From Oegoconia quadripuncta (Eukaryota > Arthropoda > Insecta > Lepidoptera > Autostichidae), in assembly GCA_949316235.1 (NCBI GenBank), contig OX438748.1, positions 1,615,001 through 1,679,000 on the forward strand: DNA of 64,000 nt. Direction: 5' to 3'. Shown here piece after piece: positions 19,269 to 28,861 of the stretch. Position 1 is the stretch's first letter. Every line of letters begins with the position of its first letter. Under the pieces are notes generated by a model. That model saw nothing but the letters and a program-made list of their open reading frames with translations, did no database searches and was not told the DNA's origin. The position numbers and the translations under genes are program-made.

Positions 19269-20010
19269 CAGGGTGTAATCGTTAAGTGTGCACAGGCGAT
19301 TATTCCGTAACTATTATAGATATCAAAAAACTTTAAACTGATGTCGAAAGTACTTTACCTAATGAGTAAAATGACATTAATAACTTTTTTTAAATAAAAC
19401 GAGAAATAGCCAAAAAAATTACATTAAACACTCCCATACATTTAGCATGAGATAGTAGAGATTTTAGTTTCCTTATTTTATGTGGAATAGTATCAACTCA
19501 TTTTACCCTTATTATTTTATAATTATGTATTATGATAGTGATGAATTTCAAGTAGATACACGTGTAGGTTAATTATCTTACCACTTCAAATTAATAATAA
19601 ACCTTGTTTCAATATCGCATTGATTTGAACTGGTTGAAAAGCAACATACTAAATAAAAACAAAAAGAAAGATACTATTTGGTGTTAGTTCTAAATTCAAA
19701 TTCTTTATCGCGGATTCTCGTTCCCGCCAATTTATTGCGTTTTTTCAGTTTGCGTCAATTGTTGTATTGCACAACGAGGACGTCACTTCAAACATCTGCT
19801 TTGAATAGGTACAAAATTTTGTACTTACTAAGAAATAAAATGTATGGGAGTGTTTAATATATTTTTTGAATATTTCTCGTTTTATTTTTAAAAAGTTATT
19901 AATGTAATTTTACTCATTAGGTAAAGTACTTTCGATATCAGTTTAAAGTTTTTTGATATCTATAATAGTTACGGAATAATCGCCTGTGCACACTTAACGA
20001 TTACACCCTG
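19269..20010. mobile_element. Long-TIR MITE (CAGGGTGTAATCG family)
   Basis: The termini CAGGGTGTAATCGTTAAGTG are perfect inverted repeats, and similarity extends about 175 bases inward on each side with few differences (19269-19445 against 19836-20010). TATA lies outside both ends, so the duplication is TA or TATA. The interior (19446-19835) has no coding frame. It is a non-autonomous DNA transposon of unassigned superfamily. Confidence 0.85.
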
Positions 20011-20028
20011 TATACTTAATAATTAATC

Positions 20029-20187
20029 TAACTAATATTATAAATGAGAAAGTTTGGATGTTTGTTTGTTCGTTCGGTTATTTTATCTCGATAAAGTGAG
20101 TAGTTCCCGGTAGATAAACAAATTTACCATATCCGCGATGAAATTATTCTAACGCAGCGAAGCTGCGGGCGCAAAGATAGTAGTTAC
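20029..20187 (+). repeat. Lep1-like dispersed repeat
   Basis: It contains ACTAATATTATAAATGAGAA, GTTTGGATGTTTGTTTG, then 'GTGAGTAGTTCCCGG' and 'CGCAGCGAAGCTGCGGGCG', diverged from the longer copy at 21237. Confidence 0.55.
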
Positions 20188-20192
20188 ATAAA

Positions 20193-20440
20193 TAAATAAA
20201 TATCTTTTCACATACACACAGCGCCATCTAGTTGCACACTAAGCAACTAGGCTTGTATTATGAATACCAGATGATTGATAAACTACACAAATAGATTTTT
20301 TTTTGTAAATAAATACATAAATCAATGAAAAACGGGAAATCTCTGTATTCATCATACAAACATGCCACTAGCGGGATTCGAACCCGCGACCTTTTGGTAT
20401 AGCAGTCAGAATTTTTAATCACTACACCAAACAGGTCGTC
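20193..20440 (-). mobile_element. SINE-A, near full length
   Basis: Minus-strand order from the right: head GACGACCTGTTTGGTGTAGT, B box GGTTCGAATCCCGCTAG, A-rich linker, 'CTAGTTGCTTAGTGTGCAAC', 'TAGATGGCGCTGTGTGTATG', ending in a (TTTA)n tail at the left. Confidence 0.85.
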
Positions 20441-20509
20441 AAACTATAAAATATAAACTTGATGTGTGTTATGTAATACCACATTCCACAAGAAATTTAA
20501 TGTACTACT

Positions 20510-20585
20510 TTTTTTTTAAAGATGAGGCCGAAGGTGAAAGCTCCCTCACCCGGAATCCCAAACTTATTTGGGGAACTGATTATCT
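20510..20585 (-). mobile_element. SINE-B fragment
   Basis: The T-run and 'GATGAGGCCGAAGGTGAAAG' to 'TTTGGGGAACTG' match the SINE-B interior. It is fused to the left of MITE-m copy 3. Confidence 0.6.
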
Positions 20586-20589
20586 TACT

Positions 20590-20941
20590 TTACTTTACCT
20601 ATGAAATTGGAGATTTCTTTCCTTCCTTAATCATATGTACCAATTCCTGCGATTTTCAAAGCAATATCCAAATTTGTTTTTTATTTGGAAAATGGAATAT
20701 ATTTCAAGGTTTCACATGAAATATTTTTTAATTTCTTAGATTCGTTGAAACTTTTATAAAGCGGTTACTTTTAAAAATTAACGCTTCCTATACTTAACTT
20801 AATGTTATCCGATAATACACATAAAGTTTAGCTAATATTGGATTTGCCGTTCCCAAAAAAAAAAACAAAAATATTTGTATGGAGAAAACAGCCTAATGAA
20901 ATTCTTCATACAAAACGCCAATTTCATAGGTAAGGACCTAA
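20590..20941 (+). mobile_element. MITE-m copy 3 (deleted left tip)
   Basis: The right terminus 'CATAGGTAAGGACCTAA' with TA is intact. At the left only 'TTTACCTATGAAATTGGAGA' remains. About 50 bases of interior are also missing relative to other copies. Confidence 0.8.
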
Positions 20942-21236
20942 TATATACTAGCTAACTACATTGATTTCGATATAAGCCGGACCTCAAAGTAATTTTTCAT
21001 CAGGACCACTTCTCATTTACCACTGTCTTGTCTAAAGCCATCGCCACACTGGAAGCGGCACGCGGCGACTAGCGATGCGGTGAGAAATCAAACTGTATTC
21101 TATGGATGTGGTAATACAATGCTTAATGCGATGACACACTGAAAGCGATATAGGAGCGGCACATAGCAATAAGTGTGATATCGTTAATTCATTTCCATTG
21201 AATAAAACACGTACCTACATTAAAATCTAGTATGAT

Positions 21237-21600
21237 CTAACTAATATTATAAACTAGCTTTCCGCCCGCGGCTTCACCTGCATGGAATAGCTTTATCGCG
21301 GATATGTTTTCATTTGTTTATCCCGCGGGAACTACTCACTTTATGGGTGTAAAAAGTATCCTATCTTTTAATCCACGGTATATTTTACCTATATACCTAA
21401 TTTCATCCAAATCAGTTCATCCGTTTCGCCGTGACTGAGCAGCAAACAAACAAATAAACAAACGGACATCCAAACTTTCGCATCTATCTAATTAATATTA
21501 TATTTTTTATCCCGATAACGTGAGTAGTTCCCGTGGAATAAAGACATTTCCACGATAAAGTTATTCCACTCAGACGAGGCCGCGGGCGGTAAGCTAGATA
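21237..21600. repeat. Lep1-like repeat with inverted partial copy
   Basis: 21237-21500 is the longest copy here. It runs from 'CTAGCTTTCCGCCCGCGGCT' through 'CCGCGGGAACTACTCACTTT' and 'TTCATCCAAATCAGTTCATC' to an inverted (CAAA)n and 'CATCCAAACTTTCGCAT'. At 21505-21600 the first part recurs inverted ('CCCGATAACGTGAGTAGTTC', 'GGCCGCGGGCGGTAAGCTAG'). Confidence 0.6.
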
Positions 21601-21754
21601 TAAAATATTTATATACCAAATTATGGTAGAATATGCTGAAATATTTAATTGTGTGACCATTGAGTGTTCCTTGGAAATATGTTCGTCTATTAACAAAACG
21701 ATCTTGTTTAGTTATGCATTGACTATTTTAATTTAATAAATTTTTATTTAATAC

Positions 21755-22025
21755 CTACAAGTTAGTGCTTGACGTCAATCGCACCTGATATAATGCCGAA
21801 GATAGAAGCGCACGCTTTCAATACTCTAAACTTATTTGGGGGATTGGCTATTATATCTCAAGCAGCTGAACACAATATTACAATGTTATCAACATTGCTG
21901 TTCGGCAGCACAGATAAGATGGTGGTAGTTAGCTACATTTAAAAAGGCTCTACCACCAATCAAACCGAGTACTAAAGGTAAAAGTAAAAGGAACCTGCGA
22001 CCTCGAACTGTTTTGTAAACCCGCG
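21755..22025 (-). mobile_element. SINE-B, diverged
   Basis: 'TTGACGTCAATCGCACCTGA', 'TTATTTGGGGGATTGGCTAT', 'GATAAGATGGTGGTAG' and 'ACCAATCAAACCGAGTACT' are in SINE-B order. Many substitutions and small deletions suggest an old insertion. Confidence 0.75.
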
Positions 22026-22371
22026 CCATGGAAGGCTTCGATCTTATGGAAGGTATTAAATATACCTATATTTTAATTCAAACTTAAATTGAAATAATTC
22101 CAATTAAATCCTATCGTACTATTATATCCTATTCTATTCAAGTTGCCATCCAGCATCGCGTCGCTTTCAGTGTACAAATGGCTTAAGCCTTAACGGTGTG
22201 TTTCGGTTCCATTTCGGACGCACTTCTACATTGTCTTTGAGTAATTGATTTCAGACATTTGTGCGAGTCTTGACATGAGTGATTACAGTGATTACATTTA
22301 GGTAATCTAATAAGTAATGGAACTTTCGCAAATATAATTACCTAAATTTGGTCCGGTTTTGGTGAATAACC

Positions 22372-22500
22372 GAGCGGACGGCCGTATGGTGTACTGAAAT
22401 TACCTTCGGGACCGACGGTTTGGAGTTCAACTCCTGCTAGGGGTAAATGTTTGTGTGTCGAATACGAACATTTATGCTCGAGTCATAGATTTTTGTTTAT
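22372..22500 (+). mobile_element. SINE-A2 5' half, diverged
   Basis: Head GACGGCCGTATGGTGTACTG, degenerate B box, then 'TAAATGTTTGTGTGTCGAAT' and 'GAACATTTATGCTCGAGTCA'. The 3' half is absent. Confidence 0.6.
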
Positions 22501-22589
22501 TTAAATAAGGTTAGCAGCTTTTAGAGAACACAAATAATACATGAGTTTTCACAAGTATTCTACAAGTTTATTAGGTTTTTAATCGACTG

Positions 22590-23112
22590 CCCAAGAAAGG
22601 AGGGTAATGTTTTTCGAGTGTATGTAAGTATGTTTGAATGACCGCCATTGGCGCGTCCTATAGTCTAAACAGCCTGACCTATTACGAAGCGCATGGTGTC
22701 ATCAGATTCGTCTTGATACCTGGACTGGTCATAGAATACATTTTATGACGACGACAACTCGACTCGACGACCTGTTAGTGTAGTGGTTAGAAACTCTGAC
22801 TGCTATACCAAAAGGTCGCGGGTTTGAATCCCGCTAGGGGCATATGTTTGTATGGCGAACACAGACATGTGTTCCTGAGTTATGAATGTTTTTCATTTAT
22901 AAGTATATGTATTTATTTACAAAAAAAAAAAGTATTTGTGTAGTTTATCCACCTAATGGTATCGATAATACAAGCCTAGTTGCTTAGTGTGGAACTAGAT
23001 GGCGCTGTGTGAATGTGCAATGATATTTATTATTTATTTATTATGGTAAAAAAATCAACATGGCGTCCGCAAAATATAAAATATGCGGTCGGGATTTTTT
23101 GCTTTTTAAATA
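22590..23112 (-). repeat. Repeat F (copy 2) split by SINE-A
   Basis: The left part 22590-22752 ('GGAGGGTAATGTTTTTCGAG', 'CAGATTCGTCTTGATACC') and the right part 23043-23112 ('GGTAAAAAAATCAACATGGC', 'CGGGATTTTTTG') reassemble into one F copy when the SINE-A at 22757-23042 is removed. Confidence 0.6.
22757..23042 (+). mobile_element. SINE-A, full length
   Basis: Head CGACCTGTTAGTGTAGTGGT with the A box, B box GGTTTGAATCCCGCTAGGGG, 'GAACACAGACATGTGTTCC', A-rich linker, 'TAGTTGCTTAGTGTGGAACT', 'AGATGGCGCTGTGTG' and a (TTTA)n tail. It is inserted in repeat F; the flanking duplication TTATG is approximate. Confidence 0.85.
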
Positions 23113-23113
23113 C

Positions 23114-23447
23114 TTTTTTAAACCGCCTCCGTGGCTCAATGTTAACAACATTGGGTTTATGATTCGGAGGTCGCGAGTTCGATCAGCGGGGTACATGTTT
23201 AAATACTCGGTTTGGTTGGTGCTAGGGCATTTTAAATCTCCGCCTGGCTAGCTACCATTTATTGAAATCTGCCGCCAAGCAGCAATGTTAATAGCATTGT
23301 TGTGTTCCGGTTGTCAGAGATAAGATAGCCAGTCCCCCAAATGTGTTGGGGTTTCCGGGTCAGTACACTTCCACCTTCGACCTCATCTTCACTTAACATC
23401 AGGTGTGATTGAGGTCACGTAACAACCCGTTTTTCATAAAAAAAACT
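23114..23447 (+). mobile_element. SINE-B, full length
   Basis: It starts with CCGCCTCCGTGGCTCAATGT (A box) and has 'GATTCGGAGGTCGCGAGTTC', a slightly deleted B-box region ('GTTCGATCAGCGGGG'), the whole body, and the tail 'AACCCGTTTTTCATAAAAA'. Confidence 0.85.
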
Positions 23448-23449
23448 TA

Positions 23450-23815
23450 AACTTAAACTTAGACTTCTCTTAACCTTTCACTACTATACGCAATCGCAAG
23501 ACTTGGCCATATTTTCCGAGAATTGCTTTTGGTAAATGAAATGGCCCGCCCACATGCTACCCCTGATCAACATGGGTCGTTATTAAGAATTGGATAAAGA
23601 GCAGGCAACCTCACGGGAGTCTGGTACAAAAACTCCCATCCATCAGCGGACGACGCGGGGCAATCTATCATAAGTTAGCGAATGAACCAAATATAATTTT
23701 GTTAATAACATCGCTGAAAGGATTTAATGTTATTTACTTTGGTTAGGTAATATTACATGTATCGCAAGAGCCTTACCCATCTCAGATTTCTTGCGTGACC
23801 TGCACTTACATTACG
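23450..23815. other. No recognised gene or repeat
   Basis: Unique-looking; no domain-bearing frame. Confidence 0.4.
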
Positions 23816-23820
23816 TAATT

Positions 23821-23931
23821 TCATCGTTATCGTTATCGATTACGTTGACCAATAAGAAATCGTCAGACTGCCGAGCGAGCGATGAGCCAACCAATCACAT
23901 GTCAGAACGTAACCGATGACGATAGCGATGA
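23821..23931. mobile_element. Small fold-back (MITE-like) element
   Basis: The arms 23821-23846 and 23906-23931 pair at 23 of 26 positions (TCATCG.TATCGT.ATCG.TTACGTT). The loop is about 60 bases. No target duplication was recognised. Confidence 0.55.
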
Positions 23932-23969
23932 TGAATAACAATTAGTAAGATAATATTTGACAGTTTCTT

Positions 23970-24135
23970 ATTTTTACCCAACTGACCAAGGAAGGAGGGT
24001 AATGTTTTTCGAGTGTATGTAACGGCTTGACCCATTTCGAAGTGCATGGTCATAGGATACATTGTACGGTAAACAGTCCAATATGGCGTCCGCAAAACAC
24101 AATGCTGTCGGGTTTTTTGGTTTTTAAATAGTCAA
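23970..24135 (-). repeat. Repeat F (copy 3, deleted)
   Basis: 'AGGAAGGAGGGTAATGTTTT', 'TTTCGAAGTGCATGGTCATA', 'GGATACATTGTACGG' and 'ATGGCGTCCGCAAAA' match copy 2 with a deletion of the middle. Confidence 0.55.
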
Positions 24136-24139
24136 ATAG

Positions 24140-24290
24140 CTATTGAATAACTTTATCGGGGATATGTTTAATTTATTTATCTCGCGGGATCTATTAGCTT
24201 TATCTGGATAAAATAGTCCTATGTTAACATTGCTGTTTGGCGGCAGACTTAGATAAGATGGTGATAGCTAGCCAGGTGGATATATAAACT
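24140..24290. repeat. Lep1-like fragment joined to SINE-B fragment
   Basis: 24150-24220 reads 'AACTTTATCGGGGATATGTT' and 'CTCGCGGGATCTATTAGCTT' (Lep1-like). 24222-24285 reads 'TTAACATTGCTGTTTGGCGG' to 'GCTAGCCAGGTGGAT' (SINE-B, minus). Confidence 0.5.
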
Positions 24291-24604
24291 GCACTAGCAA
24301 GAAATAAACATGAGAAGTAATATTTTGTAACGTAAATTTCCCTAAATGTTTTGCATTTAAAGAAATACACACCAATTGAGCATTTTTTTTACAGAAACAC
24401 ATTTTTCAACTTTAGCGTATTTAGTTACTAAACTTTATTTAGTTAAATTTTTAGCAATTGTTACTACATTTACAACAATTTATTAAATGTTTCAAGAAAA
24501 TCGCGGTTATTCGTTTTTCCGAGGTCAAACCGTATTTTCTCTGAGCTAATCGGTATTTTGCACAACCTGCCTGCTCTATAGAGTTGTACTCCTACACCCA
24601 AAGG

Positions 24605-24720
24605 TTGCGTGGAAGAGATCGCTTTTAGTGATAAGGGCGCCTATGTGTAATCTTTGCTGTAATATATTTAATAAAATGTATACCTATTCTCCTTTGGTGA
24701 TTGAATTGTATAGATAGATT
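24605..24720 (+). mobile_element. LINE-K 3' UTR fragment
   Basis: 'GAGATCGCTTTTAGTGATAA' and 'GGGCGCC' followed by a diverged tail match 43690-43720. Confidence 0.5.
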
Positions 24721-24754
24721 AATATATCGAGTATTTCGTAAGGCAAGCCGGGCT

Positions 24755-25168
24755 TTTAAAATTTTATTAAGGTGCCGCCACTGTCCTAGCATCAACCAAA
24801 CTGAGTAGGTACTAAACATGTTACCAAAGGCTATTATAAAATTTCTGACTATCTGGATGATAAGCAAGCATGGACATAGACCGCTCGGCGATATTCAGTC
24901 TAATTATACAATATAATATAATTGTAACCCAAACTTATTTATAAGAGCAACCCTTGAGTTTCTTGCTCGTTCTTCTCTGGGGAATCTGCTTTGCGAATGA
25001 GCAATAATGTCAATAATTTTAATATTAAGATAAAAAATGTGACGTTTTCAAGTGATAATCTTTATCCTACGAAATAAATATGTTTTGACTTTGTACCCTG
25101 CTAGGAATCAAACCGACTCCGATTCAAAGTCCTATGTTGTTTTAATTGAGCCACGGAGGCGGTTTAAA
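24755..25168 (-). mobile_element. SINE-B split by LINE-D
   Basis: The left remnant 24755-24821 ('AAGGTGCCGCCACTGTCCTA', 'ACCAAACTGAGTAGGTACTA') and the right remnant 25092-25168 ('TGTACCCTGCTAGGAATCAA', 'GAGCCACGGAGGCGGTTT') are the body and head of one minus-strand SINE-B. Confidence 0.75.
24822..25091 (+). mobile_element. LINE-D 3' fragment inserted in SINE-B
   Basis: It carries the last codons (KGYYKISDYLDDKQAWT), the LINE-D 3' UTR, and the terminal 'ACGAAATAAATATGTTTTGA'. It is nearly identical to 18165-18440. The flanking duplication is short (about TGT) because LINE and SINE sequence overlap at the left junction. Confidence 0.8.
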
Positions 25169-25169
25169 C

Positions 25170-25625
25170 TAATTATAATATTAATAATATGGTTTCTTTC
25201 CAACTACAAACTTTTAACTGAAACCCTTTAATTATTTTTTCAATTTAATTTTTTTTTTCAACTTTAGAAGAAGCTTTGATTGGATTTTTAATTGAATTTG
25301 AAAGACCGTCCTTAATTAGAATGTCTTTCGACGACGAAGTTTTCATAATCAAACTTTTTGTATTTTTTTTTTGTAATAATACTGAAAACATTCCTATCGG
25401 AGTTGAACTGAACAAATAGTCAGGAAAAGTACTGAAGATGAGGCAGCATGGTCTAATGATCTCAGCCTGCTCATTAAAGCGAACACCACAAATAAAAAAG
25501 AGAACCAAAATCAAATAAAAAAAGTATTACTTCCTAAGGCAGTAATCACCATATTGAAAGCAATAAGAAATATCACAATATTCAAAGTTTATGAAAAGAT
25601 TACAGCGTAGTTGAAACCCAAATGT
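25170..25625. other. No recognised gene or repeat
   Basis: Several A/T runs. An 89-codon minus-strand frame is present but is lysine/isoleucine-rich and unrecognised. Confidence 0.35.
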
Positions 25626-25629
25626 ATAT

Positions 25630-25785
25630 ATTTTTTTATGCACCATGGGTTGGTACTTGACCTCAATCACACCTGATGGTAAGTGTAGATGAGGTCGAAG
25701 GTGGAAGCGTACTGACCCGGAAACCCCAACACATTTGGGGGACTGGCTATCTTGCTGCTTGGCGGCAGATTGAGATAAGATGGAT
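25630..25785 (-). mobile_element. SINE-B, internally deleted
   Basis: A T-run, 'TTGGTACTTGACCTCAATCA' to 'GGGGGACTGGCTATCTTG', then 'CTTGGCGGCAGATTGAGATA'. About 40 internal bases and the head are missing. Confidence 0.75.
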
Positions 25786-25867
25786 CCTAGTCGAAAGTTG
25801 CTCGTAATCAAGAGTGGAGTCACCAGTAGACAGGAATTGCACGAATTAAATTTCACCCTGTATACAT

Positions 25868-26085
25868 TTTTTTTTTTTTTCTTATGATTGACTGGATTCG
25901 CGTTTGACCACAATCTCACCTGATGGAAAGTGACGATGTGGTCGGAGATGAAGCACGCGATCTCAGTAAATGCCTATTCACTCTGCTCTTGAAGATCCCA
26001 AGGTTGTAGGATTCAGGAAAGACTGACGCCGGAAGGGAGTTCCATGCCTTGGCTGTTCGGACGATGAATGAAGAATGAATGAAGT
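25868..26085 (-). mobile_element. LINE-E 3' fragment
   Basis: Poly-T at the left, then the reverse of the LINE-E end ('GACCACAATCTCACCTGATG'), with frame remnants (AKAWNSLPASVF-type, FKSRVNRHLLRSR-type) read on the minus strand. It is truncated at about 26080. Confidence 0.8.
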
Positions 26086-26089
26086 ATAT

Positions 26090-26275
26090 TTCGAAAGGTG
26101 AACCGCGGACGTCATTTCAAGCTTTAATCTTGGTTTTCATTTTATTCATCTCCGACCCCATTTGAGATGTAGGTCATGAGTTGATGAATGTATGTTTCAC
26201 CATGGTGCTTCTTTAACCGCTTTATTGAAAAATGAAGAGGGAATAACAGCGTATTAAAAAAAATTGATAAACTAA
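26090..26275. other. No recognised gene or repeat
   Basis: Short unique stretch. Confidence 0.3.
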
Positions 26276-26277
26276 AG

Positions 26278-26350
26278 TTTTTTTTATGATTCCGTATCCC
26301 AAAAGGAACCCTTATACGATCACTTAATTTTCTGTCTGTCTATGTGTCTT
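26278..26350 (+). repeat. Repeat L fragment
   Basis: 'ATTCCGTATCCCAAAAGGAA', 'CCCTTATACGATCACTT' and 'CTGTCTGTCTATGTG' match the common lepidopteran GGTTCCGTA-type repeat. Confidence 0.5.
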
Positions 26351-26477
26351 GACCCTATTTACGAAAAACGACGGGTTTTATGTATGTATTTGACGCTGTA
26401 TGTGTGTGTGTTTTGTCCAGACGTATCTTAGTAATTTAAGTGCAGTTTTTTTTTAATTAAACACTAAACATCGAGAC

Positions 26478-26560
26478 TTTTTTTTTTTTTTACGATTGAC
26501 TGGATTCGCGTTTGACCACAATCTCACCTGATGGAAAGTGAATATGTGGTCGGTTCTTAG
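26478..26560 (-). mobile_element. LINE-E terminal fragment
   Basis: A T-run and 'CGATTGACTGGATTCGCGTT', 'TGACCACAATCTCACCTGAT' are only the last ~75 bases of LINE-E. Confidence 0.75.
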
Positions 26561-26769
26561 CCATGTTTGATGAAAAGTTAAGCTGTATCAAAGATTTATT
26601 CTGTTCAGTTGTTTTACTTTGTTGCAGTTTCTCTTTATAACTGAATCTGATAGTATCTAATCTTACAAGGTACAAAGAGGACCCTTATATTTTCACTTAC
26701 TACGAGACAAACACTATTAGCGGCAAATATCATTAGATCGTCTAAGTAGTTAAACACAATATCGCCATT

Positions 26770-27235
26770 TTGTATTTTGCGGCCGCCATGTTGGATTTTT
26801 TAACATTAAAATGTATCCTATGACACTCTAGGCATCAAGACGAATCTAATGACTGACGACCTGTTTGGTGTAGTGGTTAGAAACTCTGCTGCTATACCAA
26901 AAGGTCGCGGGTTCGAAACCCGCTAAGGGCACATGTTTGTATGATGAATACGGACATGTGTACCCGATTTATGGATGTTTTTCATTTATATATGTGTTTA
27001 TTTACAAAAAAAAATGTATTTGTGTAGTGTATCAACCATCTGGTATCCACAACACAAGCCTAGTTGCTTAGTGTGGAACTAGATGGCGCTGTCTGTATAT
27101 GTCCAAGGATATATTTTTACTAATGACACTATGCACTTCAAAATCGGTCAATACCATTTAGGCTGCAAGAGGTAACATAGAAATCTACATACATGCACTT
27201 GAAAAACATTACCCTTGCATCAAGCTGCTTGACTA
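26770..27235 (+). repeat. Repeat F (copy 4) split by SINE-A
   Basis: 26775-26853 ('GCCATGTTGGATTTTTTAAC', 'GACGAATCTAATGAC') and 27120-27235 ('CTAATGACACTATGCACTTC', 'CCATTTAGGCTGCAAG', 'TTGAAAAACATTACCC') join into one F copy after removal of the SINE. Confidence 0.7.
26854..27119 (+). mobile_element. SINE-A with clean 8-bp TSD
   Basis: The duplication CTAATGAC lies at 26846-26853 and 27120-27127. Head TGACGACCTGTTTGGTGTAG, B box GGTTCGAAACCCGCTAAGGG, linker, and tail block 'CTAGATGGCGCTGTCTG' are all present. This is the best-defined SINE-A insertion in the window. Confidence 0.9.
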
Positions 27236-27239
27236 ATGT

Positions 27240-27598
27240 GCAAGCTGGCTTACCATTCCAATTATATTCTATTTTCATATTCGCTATTTTAATTGACCTA
27301 AAATTTCTATACCCGTTCACGAGGGAAATTTTAAATCGCAAACGCTTCATAAAAATTCTGCAATCATTTATTCAATGGAAGCTCTTTTGTCGGGGAGATC
27401 TATAAATTCTCACATACTATAACGTTTTACCTTTGGTAAAGGATTCCGAGTTTTAGATAAATCAAGTGCTATTGGACAGGTTGAATGGTAGTGCTAGCTT
27501 TAGTGTTGTATGAATCGCAGATTGGGCGATTGATATTCAACAAAAAACGAAGATTTTGTGTTATGATATAGTGTATTTCTTTGTTGGTGACGAAGAAG
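27240..27598. other. No recognised gene or repeat
   Basis: AT-rich sequence; short overlapping frames on both strands are unrecognised. Confidence 0.35.
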
Positions 27599-27599
27599 A

Positions 27600-27880
27600 T
27601 TTTTTTTTTTGATGTGGTTGGAGATGAAGCACGCGATCTCAGTAAATTCCTGTTCACTCTGCTCTTGAAGATCCCAAGGTTGTAGGATTCAGGAAAGACT
27701 GACGCCGGAAGGGAGTTCCATGCCTTGGCTATTCGGATGATGAATGAAGAATCGAACTTCTTAGTGTGAATGTTCGGTATATTAACTATATACGGGTGGA
27801 ATCCCTCCCCACGCCTAGTGTTCCGAAGATGTGGTCAAACGCGAATTCAGTCAATCATAAAAAAATTAAAAAAAAAAACA
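27600..27880. mobile_element. LINE-E copy with internal inversion
   Basis: 27611-27830 is LINE-E in minus orientation ('GGAGATGAAGCACGCGATCT' through 'CCCTCCCCACGCCTAGTG'). At 27831 the sequence switches to plus orientation and gives the LINE-E terminus 'GTGGTCAAACGCGAATTCAG', 'TCAATCATAAAAAAATT' with an A-run. A 5' segment inverted against its own 3' end is the signature of twin priming. Two independent insertions are the alternative, because a T-run also precedes 27611. Confidence 0.7.
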
Positions 27881-27884
27881 AAGA

Positions 27885-28620
27885 CACAGACTCCAACTAT
27901 CATTTGAGCCAGAATTTCTACGGGAAACATCCATTGGTAGAAGGTCGAAGTCCAGTTAATAACCGAAGAGTACCGAAATTCTAACAAAGAAATTGACGAT
28001 ATTTCTCCCAACGTCGACCAACGATCCTATTGTGAAATCAATATAGTACACACACCTGATATCGCAGAAATGGACGAAACGAAATGATGTTAGAACCAAT
28101 GTTCATTTTTATAGGCGTATCTTTCTTTACGAGGGTGTCATATAGTCGGAATGTGAGTCAGGAGCTTTTTCCCTGGTTCTGATAAATTGTTTTCTAGAGT
28201 ACCTATTTTTATGTTACCTAACATAAATAATGGTGATACTATTTATTATTTAGGACGGGTGTGAGTGTTCTGCTTCTGAGTAGAAATTGCTTCATCACTT
28301 TGTCGAGCCTAAGATAGAACTTAGCTGGAATTATAACAGTGAAAAAATAAAAAAACAATCGTCTACAAATTTACGATGCGTACGATCACTATTTAGTTAT
28401 AGATTTACTCTTCTATTGCTACTATTTAGTTTGCTTGAATCGATATCTTAGGGGTGGAGGATTGATAACTTGAGACACATGAATTATTCTAGTTCAGATA
28501 TCGGTCCACCACGATCTTAGAACCTGTACCTGCTGTATATAAATGTTGCTAAAAATTGTAAGTACAATAAAATTGATACTTATTTACATATACATTTTGG
28601 ATAGATTTTGATGAGCGATA
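27885..28620. other. No recognised gene or repeat
   Basis: Unique-looking sequence. Confidence 0.4.
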
Positions 28621-28624
28621 AAAT

Positions 28625-28860
28625 ATAATAATAATAAATATTTCGAACACTTACACCAATCATCTAGTCCCAAACTAAGCAAAACTTGTGCTATGGATTC
28701 TAGATAACGGATAAACACACATAAATATTTATATTTAAACATCCAAGACTCAGGAATAAATGGTCTTATTCATCACACAAACATTTACCCCTCGCGGGAT
28801 TCGAACCCGCAACCGTTAGTTTCGCTGATAGGGTCACTATCTACTACACCAATAATAACA
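28625..28860 (-). mobile_element. SINE-A2
   Basis: Right to left on the minus strand: head with 'GGTGTAGTAGATAGTGACCC', B box GGTTCGAATCCCGCGAGGGG, 'TTTGTGTGATGAATAAGACC', 'GCTTAGTTTGGGACTAGATG' and a (TTATTAT)n tail. Confidence 0.85.
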
Positions 28861-28861
28861 A

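Larger units (their letters stand above)
21035..22184. repeat. Possible TIR pair (repeat M) enclosing other repeats
   Basis: AAGCCATCGCCACACTGGAA at 21035 is matched at 18 of 23 positions by the reverse complement of 22162-22184. A related word, CACACTGAAAGCGATA, occurs at 21145. The interior contains Lep1-like repeats and a SINE-B that could have inserted later. The pairing is imperfect and no target duplication was verified. Confidence 0.3.
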
